Of a stretch of 64,000 bases of DNA, positions 9,250-20,061 are shown piece by piece. This DNA is from Prochlorococcus marinus CUG1416. GTDB taxonomy: Bacteria; Cyanobacteriota; Cyanobacteriia; PCC-6307; Cyanobiaceae. The position numbers and the translations under genes were made by a program. Every line of letters begins with the position of its first letter. The stretch's first letter is position 1. The stretch spans positions 62,001 to 126,000 of the forward strand of contig NZ_JAAORM010000004.1 in the NCBI RefSeq assembly GCF_017695965.1, written 5' to 3'. Under the pieces are notes generated by a model that saw only the letters and a list, made by a program, of their open reading frames with translations, did not search any database and was not told the DNA's origin.

Positions 9250-10341
9250 TTATATTTTGATTTTTTGTTGTTCAAAATTTGCAATGACCTGAACTATATC
9301 CTGTTTATGAATTTCAAAAGGCAAGAAGTGAATCTCAGATTTATCTCGACAAGTAAAGTTAGCAATTTTCTCTAAATTGTTATTTTCAAAAACATTTATT
9401 CCAAGTTCTGCAATAGTAGTTGGCAAATTCAATTCTTTCATAAGTACCAATAATTGTTTACTTGATTGATCAGCTAATTTATTATTATTTTTCATTTCTT
9501 CTAGTCTCAATTGCAATAATAATCCAACCCCAACAATCTCACCATGTAAGAATTTATTTGGGGTTATTATCTGCGTGATTGCATTATGGATAGCATGTGC
9601 GGCAGCAGTCCTACACTTTCCTCCCCCAATTCCACCTACTAATCCTGCTGTAAGTCCACACGCTTCTATAGTATTTCGCCAAGAAAGATTATTTTCAAAT
9701 TCACCCTTAAATGCTTTTTCACCATCTATTAGTAGTTGATCTCTTAAAACTCTTGATATCTGAATAGCTTGTTGAACAAGGCCATCATCAATTGTTGAAC
9801 TTGTTATTGAGGATTCATACCATTTTGCCAAAGCATCCGCTATGCCACTTGCAAGAGTTCTTGATGGAGCTGTTTGAATAAATTTATGATCATATACTAG
9901 GATTTTCGGACAAGATCCTAATGCAACATCCTTTATGAATTGACCATTTTTTGTATAAATATTAGATAAGGCTGTCCAACCTGCACAGGTAGAGGCGCTA
10001 AGAGGGACTGTAATACAAGGGATATTAAGACAATCTGCTATATATTTTCCAGAATCTAGAACTTTTCCACCTCCAGCCGCGATAACAGAATCATGATTAT
10101 TCTTTAAGATGATGTTCTTTACTCTTGAAATGTCTTCATAACAACAATCAAATTGTAAATTAGCAGAATTAACATTAAGTTTTTGATTTTTTAAATCAAT
10201 GAAAATTTTATTTCTCAGATTATTAGTATTAATGCCTCTCCCTACAATTAATGGCCTTTTAGTTAGTTTGGTAATTTGAGGTAAAGATTTTTCCCAGGCA
10301 TAATTTCCCCTATATATACTTTCTGGAGAGATTGACTGCAT
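9250..10341 (-). CDS. Iron-containing alcohol dehydrogenase, glycerol dehydrogenase-like
   Basis: A 363-residue member of the GldA-like branch of the Fe-ADH/dehydroquinate synthase superfamily. Visible are the NAD-binding AAGGGKVLDSGK, the metal-ligand region SGIADALAKW, and histidines in HAIHNAIT and FLHGEIVG. It probably oxidises glycerol or reduces dihydroxyacetone, though other small polyols are possible. It sits between clpC (16 bases) and the hydrolase (8 bases), all on the reverse strand. Confidence 0.82.
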   Translation of the reverse strand: MQSISPESIYRGNYAWEKSLPQITKLTKRPLIVGRGINTNNLRNKIFIDLKNQKLNVNSANLQFDCCYEDISRVKNIILKNNHDSVIAAGGGKVLDSGKYIADCLNIPCITVPLSASTCAGWTALSNIYTKNGQFIKDVALGSCPKILVYDHKFIQTAPSRTLASGIADALAKWYESSITSSTIDDGLVQQAIQISRVLRDQLLIDGEKAFKGEFENNLSWRNTIEACGLTAGLVGGIGGGKCRTAAAHAIHNAITQIITPNKFLHGEIVGVGLLLQLRLEEMKNNNKLADQSSKQLLVLMKELNLPTTIAELGINVFENNNLEKIANFTCRDKSEIHFLPFEIHKQDIVQVIANFEQQKIKI

Positions 10342-10356
10342 ATTTATTTTGAATAA

Positions 10357-12885
10357 CTAGAAATTAGCACTTGCCAACTCTTGAGGAGATTCTTCAGAAG
10401 AAATATTAATTGTAACTTTTTTATTATCATCTATATCAACTAAAGCCTTATCTCCATCTTTTATTCTCCCAGACAGAACTTCTTCCGCCAAACTATCCTC
10501 TAATAAGCGCATAACAGCTCTTCTTAAGGGTCTTGCACCATAAGCAGGATTATAGCCTTCTTCAACAAGTCTTTCTTTGAAAGCATCTGTTACATTTAAT
10601 TTAATGCCCTTATCTTGTAATCTTGCAAAAACCTCTTGCAACATTATTTCAGCAATTTCTTTAACCTCATTTTTAGTTAGTTGCCTGAATACAATTATTT
10701 CATCAAGTCTATTTAAAAATTCAGGTCTAAAATATTGCTTTAGTTCTTCGTTAACTAAAGATTTTATTCTATTGTATTGGCTATCTTCAACAGAATCACC
10801 TGAAAATTCAAATCCTAAACCGCCTCCTCCTTTCTCTATCACTTTAGAACCAATATTAGAAGTCATTATTAGCAAAGTATTTTTAAAATCTACAGTTCTA
10901 CCCTTTGAATCTGTTAATCTACCATCCTCGAGTAGTTGCAATAATAAATTAAATACATCTGGATGAGCCTTTTCAACTTCATCAAATAAAACAACAGTAT
11001 ATGGACGTCTTCTAACCGCCTCAGTAAGCTGGCCACCTTCATTAAAACCAACATAACCAGGAGGGGAACCTATAAGTTTACTAACTGTATGTCTTTCCAT
11101 AAATTCTGACATATCTAATCTAATCATTGCTTCTTCACTACCGAAGAAATATGAAGCCAAGGATTTAGTCAATTCAGTTTTACCAACCCCAGTAGGTCCT
11201 GAGAAAATAAAACTTGCGATAGGCCTATTAGGATTTTTCAATCCAACTCTTGCTCTTCTAATAGCTTTAGAAACAGCCTTTACAGCTTCATCTTGTCCAA
11301 TTAGTCTTTGGTGAAGTGTTTCCTCCATATTAAGGAGCTTGACTGATTCGGTTTCTGTTAGTTTTTGAACAGGTACACCTGTCCACGAAGCAACAATATG
11401 TGCTACATCTTCTTCACTTACTAGAGGGTTTTGTAAGAGTTTTGAATCATTTTTAACAGAATTAGTATCAATATCATTTTGATCTTTAGATGTAGATTCT
11501 TTTTTATTTTCCAATATCTCCTTAATTTTTGTAGATAATTCGATCTCTTTTTCTCTTAATTGGCCAGCTTGATCAAAATTTTGGTCTCTTACAGATTCTT
11601 CCTTTTGTTTTTGGATTTGTCTTAGTTCTTTATCTATTTGTTTGGCTTCAGGGGGAAGTTTAGAATTTATCAAACGAACTCTACTTCCTGCCTCATCTAT
11701 AAGGTCTATAGCCTTATCAGGTAAAAATCTATCAGATATATAACGATCACCTAGATGAGCTGCAGCCTCAAGTGCGTCATCAGTAATTTTTAGACGATGA
11801 TGTTGCTCATAACGTTCTCTAAGACCTTTTAAGATTTCGATTGTATCTTCAATAGATGGCTCCCCAACCATGACAGGTTGAAATCTTCTTTCGAGTGCAG
11901 CATCTCTTTCAATATGTTTTCTATATTCATCGAGAGTTGTTGCTCCAATACATTGAAGTTCTCCTCTGGCTAATGCTGGCTTCAGAATGTTCGCAGCGTC
12001 TATAGCCCCTTCAGCAGCTCCGGCACCAATTAAAGTATGCACTTCATCTATGACAAGTATTACATTACCCGCAGTTTTAATTTCTTCCATTATTTTTTTT
12101 AATCTTTCTTCAAATTCTCCTCTATATTTTGTTCCAGCAACTAAAAGTCCTATATCAAGAGTTAAAACTCTTTTTTCTTCAAGTATGTCTGGAATATCTC
12201 CTATTTGTATTCTTTGAGCTAAACCTTCTGCAATAGCTGTTTTACCTACGCCAGGTTCACCAATGAGAACAGGATTATTTTTTGTTCTCCTACCTAATAT
12301 TTGAACTACACGATCTATTTCTGAATGTCGTCCAACTACTGGATCTAGTTTTGATTCACTAGCTAATTTTGTTAAATTTGTTCCAAATTCATCAAGCGTA
12401 GCAGTTTTTAAGTTACCCTTACTTGAATTTGTCCCACTACCAACTTCAGCTGTTTCTCCTAACATTCTTATAACTTGAGTTCTTACTTTGGTAAGGTCAA
12501 TAGTAAGATTTTCAAGAACTCTTGCAGCTACGCCCTCACCTTCTCTTATTAAGCCCAGTAATAAATGTTCAGTTCCTATATAGTTGTGCCCTAGTTGACG
12601 AGCCTCTTCAAGAGATAATTCTAAGACTCTTTTTGCCCTAGGAGTAAAGGGTATTTCAACTGCTACAAAACCTGAACCTCTACCAATTATCTTTTCAACT
12701 TCAATCCTTGAGTCTTTTAAGTTAACTCCAAGTGATTTAAGTACCTTTGCTGCGACCCCCGTTCCTTCTCCAATTAAACCTAAAAGAATTTGTTCCGTTC
12801 CTACGAAATTATGGCCAAGTCGTCTAGCTTCCTCTTGGGCAAGCATAATGACTTTTATAGCTTTTTCAGTAAATCTTTCAAACAT
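10357..12885 (-). CDS. clpC: ATP-dependent Clp protease ATPase subunit ClpC
   Basis: This HSP100 unfoldase feeds substrates into ClpP/ClpR and is essential in cyanobacteria. Its 842 residues carry two N-domain repeats (about 1-150), AAA1 with Walker A GEPGVGKT, a middle domain (about 410-480) with a UVR-like segment, AAA2 with Walker A GPTGVGKT, and the D2-small domain ending in GARPLRRA. Length and order match chloroplast/cyanobacterial ClpC rather than ClpB, whose middle domain is much longer. A 179-base leader separates it from rimI. Confidence 0.97.
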   Translation of the reverse strand: MFERFTEKAIKVIMLAQEEARRLGHNFVGTEQILLGLIGEGTGVAAKVLKSLGVNLKDSRIEVEKIIGRGSGFVAVEIPFTPRAKRVLELSLEEARQLGHNYIGTEHLLLGLIREGEGVAARVLENLTIDLTKVRTQVIRMLGETAEVGSGTNSSKGNLKTATLDEFGTNLTKLASESKLDPVVGRHSEIDRVVQILGRRTKNNPVLIGEPGVGKTAIAEGLAQRIQIGDIPDILEEKRVLTLDIGLLVAGTKYRGEFEERLKKIMEEIKTAGNVILVIDEVHTLIGAGAAEGAIDAANILKPALARGELQCIGATTLDEYRKHIERDAALERRFQPVMVGEPSIEDTIEILKGLRERYEQHHRLKITDDALEAAAHLGDRYISDRFLPDKAIDLIDEAGSRVRLINSKLPPEAKQIDKELRQIQKQKEESVRDQNFDQAGQLREKEIELSTKIKEILENKKESTSKDQNDIDTNSVKNDSKLLQNPLVSEEDVAHIVASWTGVPVQKLTETESVKLLNMEETLHQRLIGQDEAVKAVSKAIRRARVGLKNPNRPIASFIFSGPTGVGKTELTKSLASYFFGSEEAMIRLDMSEFMERHTVSKLIGSPPGYVGFNEGGQLTEAVRRRPYTVVLFDEVEKAHPDVFNLLLQLLEDGRLTDSKGRTVDFKNTLLIMTSNIGSKVIEKGGGGLGFEFSGDSVEDSQYNRIKSLVNEELKQYFRPEFLNRLDEIIVFRQLTKNEVKEIAEIMLQEVFARLQDKGIKLNVTDAFKERLVEEGYNPAYGARPLRRAVMRLLEDSLAEEVLSGRIKDGDKALVDIDDNKKVTINISSEESPQELASANF

Positions 12886-13064
12886 TAGAAGATTAAATTC
12901 CTACTAATAACCTACCAGCAATATGACAATTTTGTGTTCAGAATGAGCTTTTGTGAATACCCAAATGTATATTTTATTCAAGTAAAATTAAATTTTTTAG
13001 TGATATAGCAGTAAATTATAGTAATTTCAAGCATTCTGGTTATCCGAACAAACAAATTTTTAAG

Positions 13065-13502
13065 TTATTTTGTTATTTTTTTTTCTTTTAGAAGAGCATC
13101 CGAACCATCTTTATAATAGTTTTTTCTAACCCCGACAGTAGGGAAATCGAAGCGGCTATAAAATTTTTGACCAATAACATTACTCCTAGATACTTCCAAA
13201 AGTAATTTTTTTACATTTAATTTTTCACATTGTTTTATTAAATAGTTCATAAGGTAAGAGCCAAAACCCTTTTTCCTAAACTTCTGGTCTACTACAAAAT
13301 AATTTATTTGAGCTTCGTCAAGAACAACTTGAAAAACGCACACTCCTATAAGTAAATTATCAATTAACAAACCGACGATTTTTGTACCCTGCTTTTTGAA
13401 TTCACTACCCCATTGTTTTTTGGTCCATAACGAAAGTGTATTTAAATCTAATTCATAACATAAATCAATATCATTCTCATTTATTCGTTTAATAGATATC
13501 AT
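13065..13502 (-). CDS. rimI: GNAT acetyltransferase, RimI-type
   Basis: A 145-residue N-acetyltransferase with the acetyl-CoA loop in the segment KFRKKGFGSYL and the C-terminal RSNVIGQKFYSRFDF, as in ribosomal-protein-S18-alanine acetyltransferases. The RimI assignment is by overall likeness; a general GNAT is possible. It is divergent from lysA with an 86-base shared promoter region. Confidence 0.75.
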   Translation of the reverse strand: MISIKRINENDIDLCYELDLNTLSLWTKKQWGSEFKKQGTKIVGLLIDNLLIGVCVFQVVLDEAQINYFVVDQKFRKKGFGSYLMNYLIKQCEKLNVKKLLLEVSRSNVIGQKFYSRFDFPTVGVRKNYYKDGSDALLKEKKITK

Positions 13503-13588
13503 TTAATAATGAATATGTATTCAAAAAACCGGAATTAAAGTCATTATAAGATATGACAACTAAGAATGACTTTATTTAGAGATCTCCC

Positions 13589-14962
13589 ATGGAAGAAAAA
13601 AAATCCTTTTTAAGACAGACAATTGACCTGGAAAGTCCAAATAAGAATATCGTACCTGTTACTACTTCCGTAGAAGTTGATGGAAAATTATCAGTTGGTG
13701 GATGTTCTGTTGAAGAATTAGTTAGAAAATATGATTCTCCTCTTTATGTTTTGGATGAAATCACTTTGAGAAACTCTTGTAGAGCATATAAAAAAGCATT
13801 AAAAAAATACTACCCAGGAAAGTCTCTACCGATATATGCATCAAAAGCAAATAGTTCAATTTTTATGAGTAACCTTGTTTCCTCAGAAGGTTTAGGACTT
13901 GATGCGGTTTCAGAAGGTGAATTATTAACTGCTCTAAAAGGCGGGGTACCAAATGAAAAGATTGTTTTTCATGGTAACAATAAATCTGATAAAGAGATCC
14001 AATTCGCAGTCAGAAACAATATAAAAATAATTGTAGATAATGACTTTGACTTAAAAAGATTAGAGGCAATTTCAAATTCATTAAATCATGACTTAGAGAT
14101 CATGATTCGCTTTACTCCTGGAATAGAATGCCACACACATGAATACATAAGGACAGGATCATTTGATAGCAAGTTTGGTTTTGGAATTGAATATTTGAAT
14201 ATTTTGTTTGCCAGTATAAGAGAGACTAAACATCTAAAATTAACAGGGATACATGCTCATATTGGTTCCCAGATTTTTGAACTAGAACCTCATAATGATC
14301 TTAGTGAAATTATGGTAAAGGTAATTTTAGACGCCAAAAAATTTGGCCATAATATCGAGGAACTAAATGTTGGTGGAGGTTTAGGTATTAAATATACAGA
14401 AAGTGATGATCCCCCTTCAATTGATGAATGGGTAAAAACAATTTCTAATTCTGTTATTAAGGCTTGTCAAAAAAACAATTTAGATTTCCCTACATTAATG
14501 TGTGAACCTGGAAGATCTATTGTATCTACAGCAGGTATAACAATTTACAAAATTGGAGCCTTTAAAGAAATTCCAGGTATCAGAACATACTTATCTGTTG
14601 ATGGTGGGATGAGTGATAATCCAAGACCAATAACATATCAATCAAATTATTCTGCATGTTTGGTAAGTAATCCCCATAATTTTAATTCCAAAAATAAATA
14701 TACTATTGCTGGTAAGCACTGCGAATCAGGAGATGTATTATTCAAGGAGATAGAATTAGCAGATTGCAAAACAGGTGATCTAATTTGCGTTTTTGGTACT
14801 GGTGCATACAATAATTCAATGAGTTCTAACTACAACAGAATTCCAAGACCTGCTGCAATCTTAGTTTGTGATGGTGAAGCAGAGATTATTCAAAAGAGAG
14901 AAAGTCCATCTGATCTTTTAAAATATGATGTCTTACCTGATCGCTTTATTAAACAAAATTAG
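13589..14962 (+). CDS. lysA: Diaminopimelate decarboxylase
   Basis: Last step of lysine synthesis: meso-diaminopimelate to lysine. The protein has 457 residues. The PLP lysine is in YASKANSS, the glycine loop in NVGGGLGI, and the CEPGRS and GKHCESGD blocks match the family; the latter carries the cross-subunit cysteine. An N-terminal extension of about 30 residues precedes the fold. It heads a forward run with cdaA, uppS, bioB and trhO, with gaps of 28, 3, 6 and -4 bases. Confidence 0.95.
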   Translation: MEEKKSFLRQTIDLESPNKNIVPVTTSVEVDGKLSVGGCSVEELVRKYDSPLYVLDEITLRNSCRAYKKALKKYYPGKSLPIYASKANSSIFMSNLVSSEGLGLDAVSEGELLTALKGGVPNEKIVFHGNNKSDKEIQFAVRNNIKIIVDNDFDLKRLEAISNSLNHDLEIMIRFTPGIECHTHEYIRTGSFDSKFGFGIEYLNILFASIRETKHLKLTGIHAHIGSQIFELEPHNDLSEIMVKVILDAKKFGHNIEELNVGGGLGIKYTESDDPPSIDEWVKTISNSVIKACQKNNLDFPTLMCEPGRSIVSTAGITIYKIGAFKEIPGIRTYLSVDGGMSDNPRPITYQSNYSACLVSNPHNFNSKNKYTIAGKHCESGDVLFKEIELADCKTGDLICVFGTGAYNNSMSSNYNRIPRPAAILVCDGEAEIIQKRESPSDLLKYDVLPDRFIKQN

Positions 14963-14990
14963 GTACATTTAAATTAATTTTATTATTAAT

Positions 14991-15899
14991 GTGAATTTCT
15001 GGGGGATTATAAATTTAAATCTTTTATTAGATGTTTTATTTGCTGTTGGTTTTGGACTTTTATTATTTTCTAGAGTAAAAGAAAAGAGGACACTTTGGCT
15101 TTTAAGAGGATATTTGTTTTTAGTCTCATCCGCATGGTTTATACAAAGATATGCCTACCTTCCATTAACATCAAAATTAATTGATGCAGTAGTACTCGCT
15201 TGCTCTCTTTCATTAGCGATTCTTTGGCAAGGTGAGCTTAGAAGATTAATGGAATTATTAGGCACTGGTAGGTTAGCTGTTTTACTAGGAAATCCACCCA
15301 AGGAATTTAGAGCAACTTCAACAACTATTACTCAATTAGTTGATACTGCAGGTAAACTCTCTCAAAATAGAAGAGGTGCTTTAATTGTTGTAGATTTGGG
15401 GAGTGACTTAAGGCCCGAAGATTTTTTATATTCTGGTACTAAAATTGAAGCACAATTGTCAACTGACCTTTTAATAAATCTTTTTGCAACAGATACACCT
15501 TTACATGATGGTGCAGTTCTTGTGAAAGGTAACAAAATAATATCTGCGGGTGTAATACTTCCTCTATCCAGGCAAGGAATTAGTAGATACGGCACAAGAC
15601 ATTTAGCCGCATTAGGAATCACAGAAAGATTTGATAGATGTATTTGTATTGTTGTTTCTGAAGAGACAGGTACATTATCCTTAGCGAACCAAGGCAAACT
15701 GGAAAGACCAATTACAAGCAGTAGGTTACAAGAACTTCTTGTAAATTTAATTGGTAATCAAAACTCTATAGGAACAAGCAAATCATCTTTAAGTAAAAAT
15801 GCCTTATCCCAAAACACAAACCAAAGTGATAACATTATCACTGATATAAATGTAAAAGAGTCCAATAAATCAGAAATCTTTACTCACAAAAAGGATTAA
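14991..15899 (+). CDS. cdaA: Diadenylate cyclase (CdaA-type)
   Basis: Makes the second messenger cyclic di-AMP from two ATP. The 302-residue protein has three N-terminal membrane helices (about 5-80) followed by a DAC domain with the catalytic DGAVL and the GTRHLAALG (RHR-like) motif. The start is GTG at 14991; the overlapping ATG is followed at once by a stop. The C-terminal ~50 residues are polar and probably disordered. Only 3 bases separate it from uppS. In cyanobacteria c-di-AMP controls potassium balance and night survival. Confidence 0.92.
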   Translation: MNFWGIINLNLLLDVLFAVGFGLLLFSRVKEKRTLWLLRGYLFLVSSAWFIQRYAYLPLTSKLIDAVVLACSLSLAILWQGELRRLMELLGTGRLAVLLGNPPKEFRATSTTITQLVDTAGKLSQNRRGALIVVDLGSDLRPEDFLYSGTKIEAQLSTDLLINLFATDTPLHDGAVLVKGNKIISAGVILPLSRQGISRYGTRHLAALGITERFDRCICIVVSEETGTLSLANQGKLERPITSSRLQELLVNLIGNQNSIGTSKSSLSKNALSQNTNQSDNIITDINVKESNKSEIFTHKKD

Positions 15900-15902
15900 C
15901 TA

Positions 15903-16706
15903 ATGAGCTTAGGGAAAATAATTGACAAGGCAAATAATGACTTATTCAAGAGAATAGATAAGCAAAAAGTACCAGAACACGTAGCAATAATTATGGACGG
16001 AAATGGGAGATGGGCCACTAAAAAAGGCCTACCTAGATCATTTGGTCATAACAAGGGCGTTAGTGTATTAAAAGAGATTATTAGAGCATCAAACAAATTA
16101 GGTTGTAAGATACTTACTGTTTATGCTTTTTCAACTGAAAATTGGACAAGGCCAACTAAAGAAGTTGATTTCCTTATAAATCTTTTTACCGAAGTTTTAA
16201 AAAATGAAATTAAAGAGATACATCAAGAATCAATTAAAATAAAATTTATTGGGGATTTAACCCCCTTACCAGAGACTTTAAAAAAAACAATTTACAGTTC
16301 AGAATCTCTAACTAAAAACAATAATGCTTTTTTATTAAATGTTTGTGTAAATTACGGAGGTAGACAAGAAATAGTAAAAGTTGCGAAAGAACTAGCATTA
16401 AAATCTTCTTCTGGGGAAATAAATCCAAGTGAAGTTAATGAAGAATTATTTAATTCAACGCTATTAACTCAAGGAATTAATGATCCAGAATTACTAATAA
16501 GAACAAGTGGAGAAAAAAGGATAAGTAATTTTCTTTTATGGCAATTAGCTTATTCAGAAATTTATATATCTGACGTATTGTGGCCTGACTTCAATGAGTT
16601 AGAATTTCTTAAAGCAATAATTGATTACCAATCAAGGAATAGACGTTTCGGCGGTATAGAATCATTACCAAATGGATCTTATGAAGATTCTCAATGTACT
16701 TCCTAA
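15903..16706 (+). CDS. uppS: Undecaprenyl diphosphate synthase (cis-prenyltransferase)
   Basis: Builds the C55 lipid carrier for peptidoglycan and outer-membrane glycans from FPP and isopentenyl diphosphate. The protein has 267 residues, with the substrate-binding IMDGNGRWA near residue 30, VYAFSTENW near 80 and RTSGEKRISNFLLWQ near 200, all family signatures. It follows cdaA by 3 bases, so the two are translated together. Confidence 0.96.
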   Translation: MSLGKIIDKANNDLFKRIDKQKVPEHVAIIMDGNGRWATKKGLPRSFGHNKGVSVLKEIIRASNKLGCKILTVYAFSTENWTRPTKEVDFLINLFTEVLKNEIKEIHQESIKIKFIGDLTPLPETLKKTIYSSESLTKNNNAFLLNVCVNYGGRQEIVKVAKELALKSSSGEINPSEVNEELFNSTLLTQGINDPELLIRTSGEKRISNFLLWQLAYSEIYISDVLWPDFNELEFLKAIIDYQSRNRRFGGIESLPNGSYEDSQCTS

Positions 16707-16712
16707 CAAAAA

Positions 16713-17720
16713 ATGACTAATTCGAATAATCATTTATTAAGAGAGATTAGGTTCGATTGGAATAAAGAGGAGATATTAGAAATACTTAATATGCCTCTGA
16801 TTGATTTAATGTGGGAATCACAAATCGTTCACAGGAAATTTAACAAATACAACATTCAATTAGCATCATTGTTCAGCGTAAAAACTGGTGGATGTGAGGA
16901 AAATTGCTCGTATTGTAGTCAATCAATTTATAGTACTAGCGAAATTAAAAGTCATCCACAATTTCAAGTTGAAGAGGTTTTAGCAAGAGCACAAATAGCA
17001 AAAAAAGAGGGTGCAGATAGGTTTTGTATGGGTTGGGCATGGAGAGAAATTAGAGATGGGAAGTCTTTTAATGCAATGCTAGAGATGGTAAGCGGCGTTA
17101 GAGATCTAGGGATGGAAGCATGCGTTACTGCTGGGATGCTTACAGAAGAACAAGCTTCTAGACTGGCTGATGCAGGTTTGACTGCTTATAACCACAATCT
17201 TGATACTAGTCCTGAGAATTATAAAAATATTATTACGACTAGAACTTATCAAGACAGACTAGATACTATCAAAAGAGTAAGAAATGCTGGGATCAATGTT
17301 TGTTGTGGAGGAATAATAGGTTTGGGTGAAACTAATGGCGATCGAGCATCTCTTTTGGAAGTGCTTTCAAACATGAATCCGCACCCTGAAAGTGTCCCTA
17401 TAAATTCATTAGTGGCTATTGAAGGTACTGGTTTAGAAGATAATCAAGAAATTGATTCTATTGAGATGATAAGGATGATAGCTACAGCCAGAATTCTTAT
17501 GCCTAAAAGTAAAATAAGATTAAGTGCAGGGCGAGAAAAGCTTTCAAAAGAAGCACAAATTTTATGTTTTCAATGTGGGGCAAATTCAATTTTTTACGGA
17601 GATGAGTTACTCACTACTACAAATCCATCTTTTCAATCAGACAGAAAACTCCTTAAAGAGGTTGGAGTAACATTTAATAAAGATTTTGAGACTTGTGAAA
17701 AAACATTATCTTCTTTATGA
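16713..17720 (+). CDS. bioB: Biotin synthase
   Basis: A radical-SAM enzyme that inserts sulfur into dethiobiotin. The SAM-cluster cysteines are in [13 protein letters not shown] (CxxxCxxC). NHNLDTSPE and a C-terminal RLSAGRE segment complete the BioB pattern; the 335-residue length is typical. Its last codons overlap the ATG of trhO by 4 bases, so translation is coupled. Confidence 0.96.
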   Translation: MTNSNNHLLREIRFDWNKEEILEILNMPLIDLMWESQIVHRKFNKYNIQLASLFSVKTGGCEENCSYCSQSIYSTSEIKSHPQFQVEEVLARAQIAKKEGADRFCMGWAWREIRDGKSFNAMLEMVSGVRDLGMEACVTAGMLTEEQASRLADAGLTAYNHNLDTSPENYKNIITTRTYQDRLDTIKRVRNAGINVCCGGIIGLGETNGDRASLLEVLSNMNPHPESVPINSLVAIEGTGLEDNQEIDSIEMIRMIATARILMPKSKIRLSAGREKLSKEAQILCFQCGANSIFYGDELLTTTNPSFQSDRKLLKEVGVTFNKDFETCEKTLSSL

Positions 17721-18649
17721 AAGTCAAAAATTATAAAATAGTTTCTCTTTATTCTTTCTTCCCATTTCAAGAAAACTTAATTCTTGATCTCAAAAATAAA
17801 TTATTAAAAATCGAAAATGAATCCGATCTTTCGGGTTTATTAATTGTTGCAAGTGAGGGTATTAATGGAACTATTTGTGCTGAGAAAAATGTAATTGATA
17901 TTGTTATCAATTTACTTAACAAATATACAGATAATAGAAATTTGAATATAAAAGTAAACTTTTCAAAAAAGAAAGTCTTCAAAAAATTAAAAATAAAAAT
18001 CAAGAAAGAAATAGTCACCATGGGTGTCCCTGAAATAAACCCTTCTCAAGATAATGGGACCTATATTAAATCAGCTAATTGGAATAAGTTAATTAAAAAT
18101 CAAAATACAATAGTCATTGATACTAGAAATCATTATGAGGTTTCTTTAGGAACATTTCAGAATTCTATAAACCCAAATACAAGAAACTTTAGCGAATTCC
18201 CCAAATGGGTAGATGATAAGTTAGATAACCACTTAGAAAATAAAGAGTCTAAAAATATAGCCATGTTTTGTACCGGAGGTATTAGATGTGAAAAAGCTAC
18301 TAGTCTATTAAAAAAGAAAGGGTATAAAAATATCTATCATCTGCAAGGGGGGATTCTGCAATACCTTAATGATGTAAAAGATGAAAAAAACTTATTTGAA
18401 GGTGAATGTTTCGTTTTTGATAAAAGAGTTTCTTTAGATCATAAATTAGAAAAAGGTTCCTATTCCATTTGTCATGCATGTGGAATGCCTGTTTCAATTC
18501 AAGATCAAAAAAGAATAGAGTATAGAGAGGGTATTCAATGTCATTTCTGCATAAATCAATTCAGTGATGATGATAGAAAAAGATTTGAAGAAAGGCAAAA
18601 ACAGATCGATAAATTGAAACTGGATAATCATAAAATCTATCAGGATTAA
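17717..18649 (+). CDS. trhO: tRNA uridine 5-oxyacetic acid hydroxylase, rhodanese family
   Basis: A 310-residue YceA/TrhO-family protein. It has an N-terminal acylphosphatase-like domain, a rhodanese domain with active-site loop [11 protein letters not shown] at about residue 190, and a C-terminal CxxC...CxxC cluster (SICHACG, IQCHFC) that probably binds zinc. Known family members hydroxylate U34 of tRNA. It overlaps bioB by ATGA. Confidence 0.88.
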   Translation: MKVKNYKIVSLYSFFPFQENLILDLKNKLLKIENESDLSGLLIVASEGINGTICAEKNVIDIVINLLNKYTDNRNLNIKVNFSKKKVFKKLKIKIKKEIVTMGVPEINPSQDNGTYIKSANWNKLIKNQNTIVIDTRNHYEVSLGTFQNSINPNTRNFSEFPKWVDDKLDNHLENKESKNIAMFCTGGIRCEKATSLLKKKGYKNIYHLQGGILQYLNDVKDEKNLFEGECFVFDKRVSLDHKLEKGSYSICHACGMPVSIQDQKRIEYREGIQCHFCINQFSDDDRKRFEERQKQIDKLKLDNHKIYQD

Positions 18650-18661
18650 TTTTCCAAAATT

Positions 18662-19162
18662 ATGAAAGTTGAAGAATTAGAAAAATTAGCAGGTACCATT
18701 GGATTATTAATTAAAATTCAAGTTAGAGAAACTCTTGGATTATGTTTTTTTAGAATCGTTATAGCAGAACAGAAAGATAACATCATAAAGATTTGGGCCG
18801 AAATGAAAGGTTGGACTTATTTAAATAAACAAGGTATTCAGCTTGATACATTAAGAATCCTTAGTAAAGCTCCCGCTTTTGTTTCAGAATTAATTTGGGC
18901 AACAACTATGGCTTGGGCAATTGAAAAGAAATCAAGCAACAAAGCAAGACTTTTAGCTATTTTTGATAGTGAAGGATATAGTAAAAAACTTGTAAGATAT
19001 TTCAAGTTAATAGGCTTCAGAATTGTGAAAGAAGTTGGTTCTAGCCCAGCAGATCTTTTATTAAGATTGGTCTGGGGAGGTGCAGGTACACTTATGAACG
19101 GGGAATGTATTTCAATATTGAAAAAACTTGAAAAGAAACTCTATTTAATTAAAAAAAGTTAA
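18662..19162 (+). CDS. Conserved cyanobacterial hypothetical, GNAT-like
   Basis: A 166-residue soluble protein with alternating strands and helices. The middle and end (KARLLAIFDSEGYSKKLVRYFKLIGF) read like the acetyl-CoA-binding half of a GNAT fold, but the Q/RxxGxG loop is not obvious. It follows trhO by 12 bases and overlaps the opposing lipA end by 4 bases. Function unknown. Confidence 0.65.
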   Translation: MKVEELEKLAGTIGLLIKIQVRETLGLCFFRIVIAEQKDNIIKIWAEMKGWTYLNKQGIQLDTLRILSKAPAFVSELIWATTMAWAIEKKSSNKARLLAIFDSEGYSKKLVRYFKLIGFRIVKEVGSSPADLLLRLVWGGAGTLMNGECISILKKLEKKLYLIKKS

Positions 19163-20058
19163 CCCGCATGATAACTACTTCTAACTAAGGGGCCAGAAGA
19201 TACTTTCTTGAATCCCAATTCCTTAGAAAAATGATATAAATATTCAAACTCTGATGGATCCCAATATTTCTTAACCTCCAAATGATTTAATGAGGGCCTT
19301 AAATATTGACCAATTGTAATTTGATCACAATCTATTTTTTTAAGATCATAAATTGTATGTTTTATTTCATCCAATGTTTCCCCAAGACCTAACATAATGC
19401 CTGATTTAGTTTGAACACGTGGAGCAATATCTTTTGACTTTTTTAGTAAACTCAACGATTTTTTATAATTTGCACCTCTCCTAACTTCTTTTTGAAGTCT
19501 TTCAACAGTTTCAAGATTGTGATTAAAGCAAATTGGATCTTTTTCTAAGATCATTTTCAATCTATCGGTCTGAAGATTATTAGTTTCATTGAAATTTTTG
19601 CCCCCTCCCCATAAATCGGGAGTTAAAACCTCTATTTTTATAGTTGAATCAATTTTTCTAATCTCATCAATTGTAGATATAAATAAATTTGCACCATGAT
19701 CAGGGAGATCATCTCTAGCTACAGATGTCAAAACAACATATTTCAGATTTAGTACTTTTACTGCTTCAGCGACTTGTTTACATTCATCAATATTAATAGA
19801 ACTAGGTCTACCTTTATTTACCTGACAAAAAGCACAAGAACGAGAACAGATCGATCCACCTAGTAAAAAAGTGGCTGTTCCTGAGGCATAACATTCTGCT
19901 CTATTTGGACATCTTGCTTCTTCACAAATAGTATGAATATTTGATTTTTTGATGAGTGTTTGTATTTTTTCGAACTCTGAAGCTTTACTAATAGGAAATT
20001 TTATCCAGGAGGGAAGTCTTAATATTGTTTCTTTCTTGATTAGATTATTGTTTATCAT
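19159..20058 (-). CDS. lipA: Lipoyl synthase
   Basis: A radical-SAM enzyme that inserts two sulfurs into octanoyl groups on lipoyl domains (pyruvate dehydrogenase, glycine cleavage H protein). Both iron-sulfur cluster motifs are visible: CEEARCPNRAEC for the auxiliary cluster and CSRSCAFC for the SAM cluster. The 299 residues end with the family's GPLVRSSYHA. It starts 3 bases after recR stops, on the same strand. Confidence 0.95.
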   Translation of the reverse strand: MINNNLIKKETILRLPSWIKFPISKASEFEKIQTLIKKSNIHTICEEARCPNRAECYASGTATFLLGGSICSRSCAFCQVNKGRPSSINIDECKQVAEAVKVLNLKYVVLTSVARDDLPDHGANLFISTIDEIRKIDSTIKIEVLTPDLWGGGKNFNETNNLQTDRLKMILEKDPICFNHNLETVERLQKEVRRGANYKKSLSLLKKSKDIAPRVQTKSGIMLGLGETLDEIKHTIYDLKKIDCDQITIGQYLRPSLNHLEVKKYWDPSEFEYLYHFSKELGFKKVSSGPLVRSSYHAG

Positions 20059-20061
20059 TGT

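Noticed and set aside
11987-12217. Forward ORF inside clpC
   Set aside because: Lies opposite the Walker B region of ClpC; shadow.
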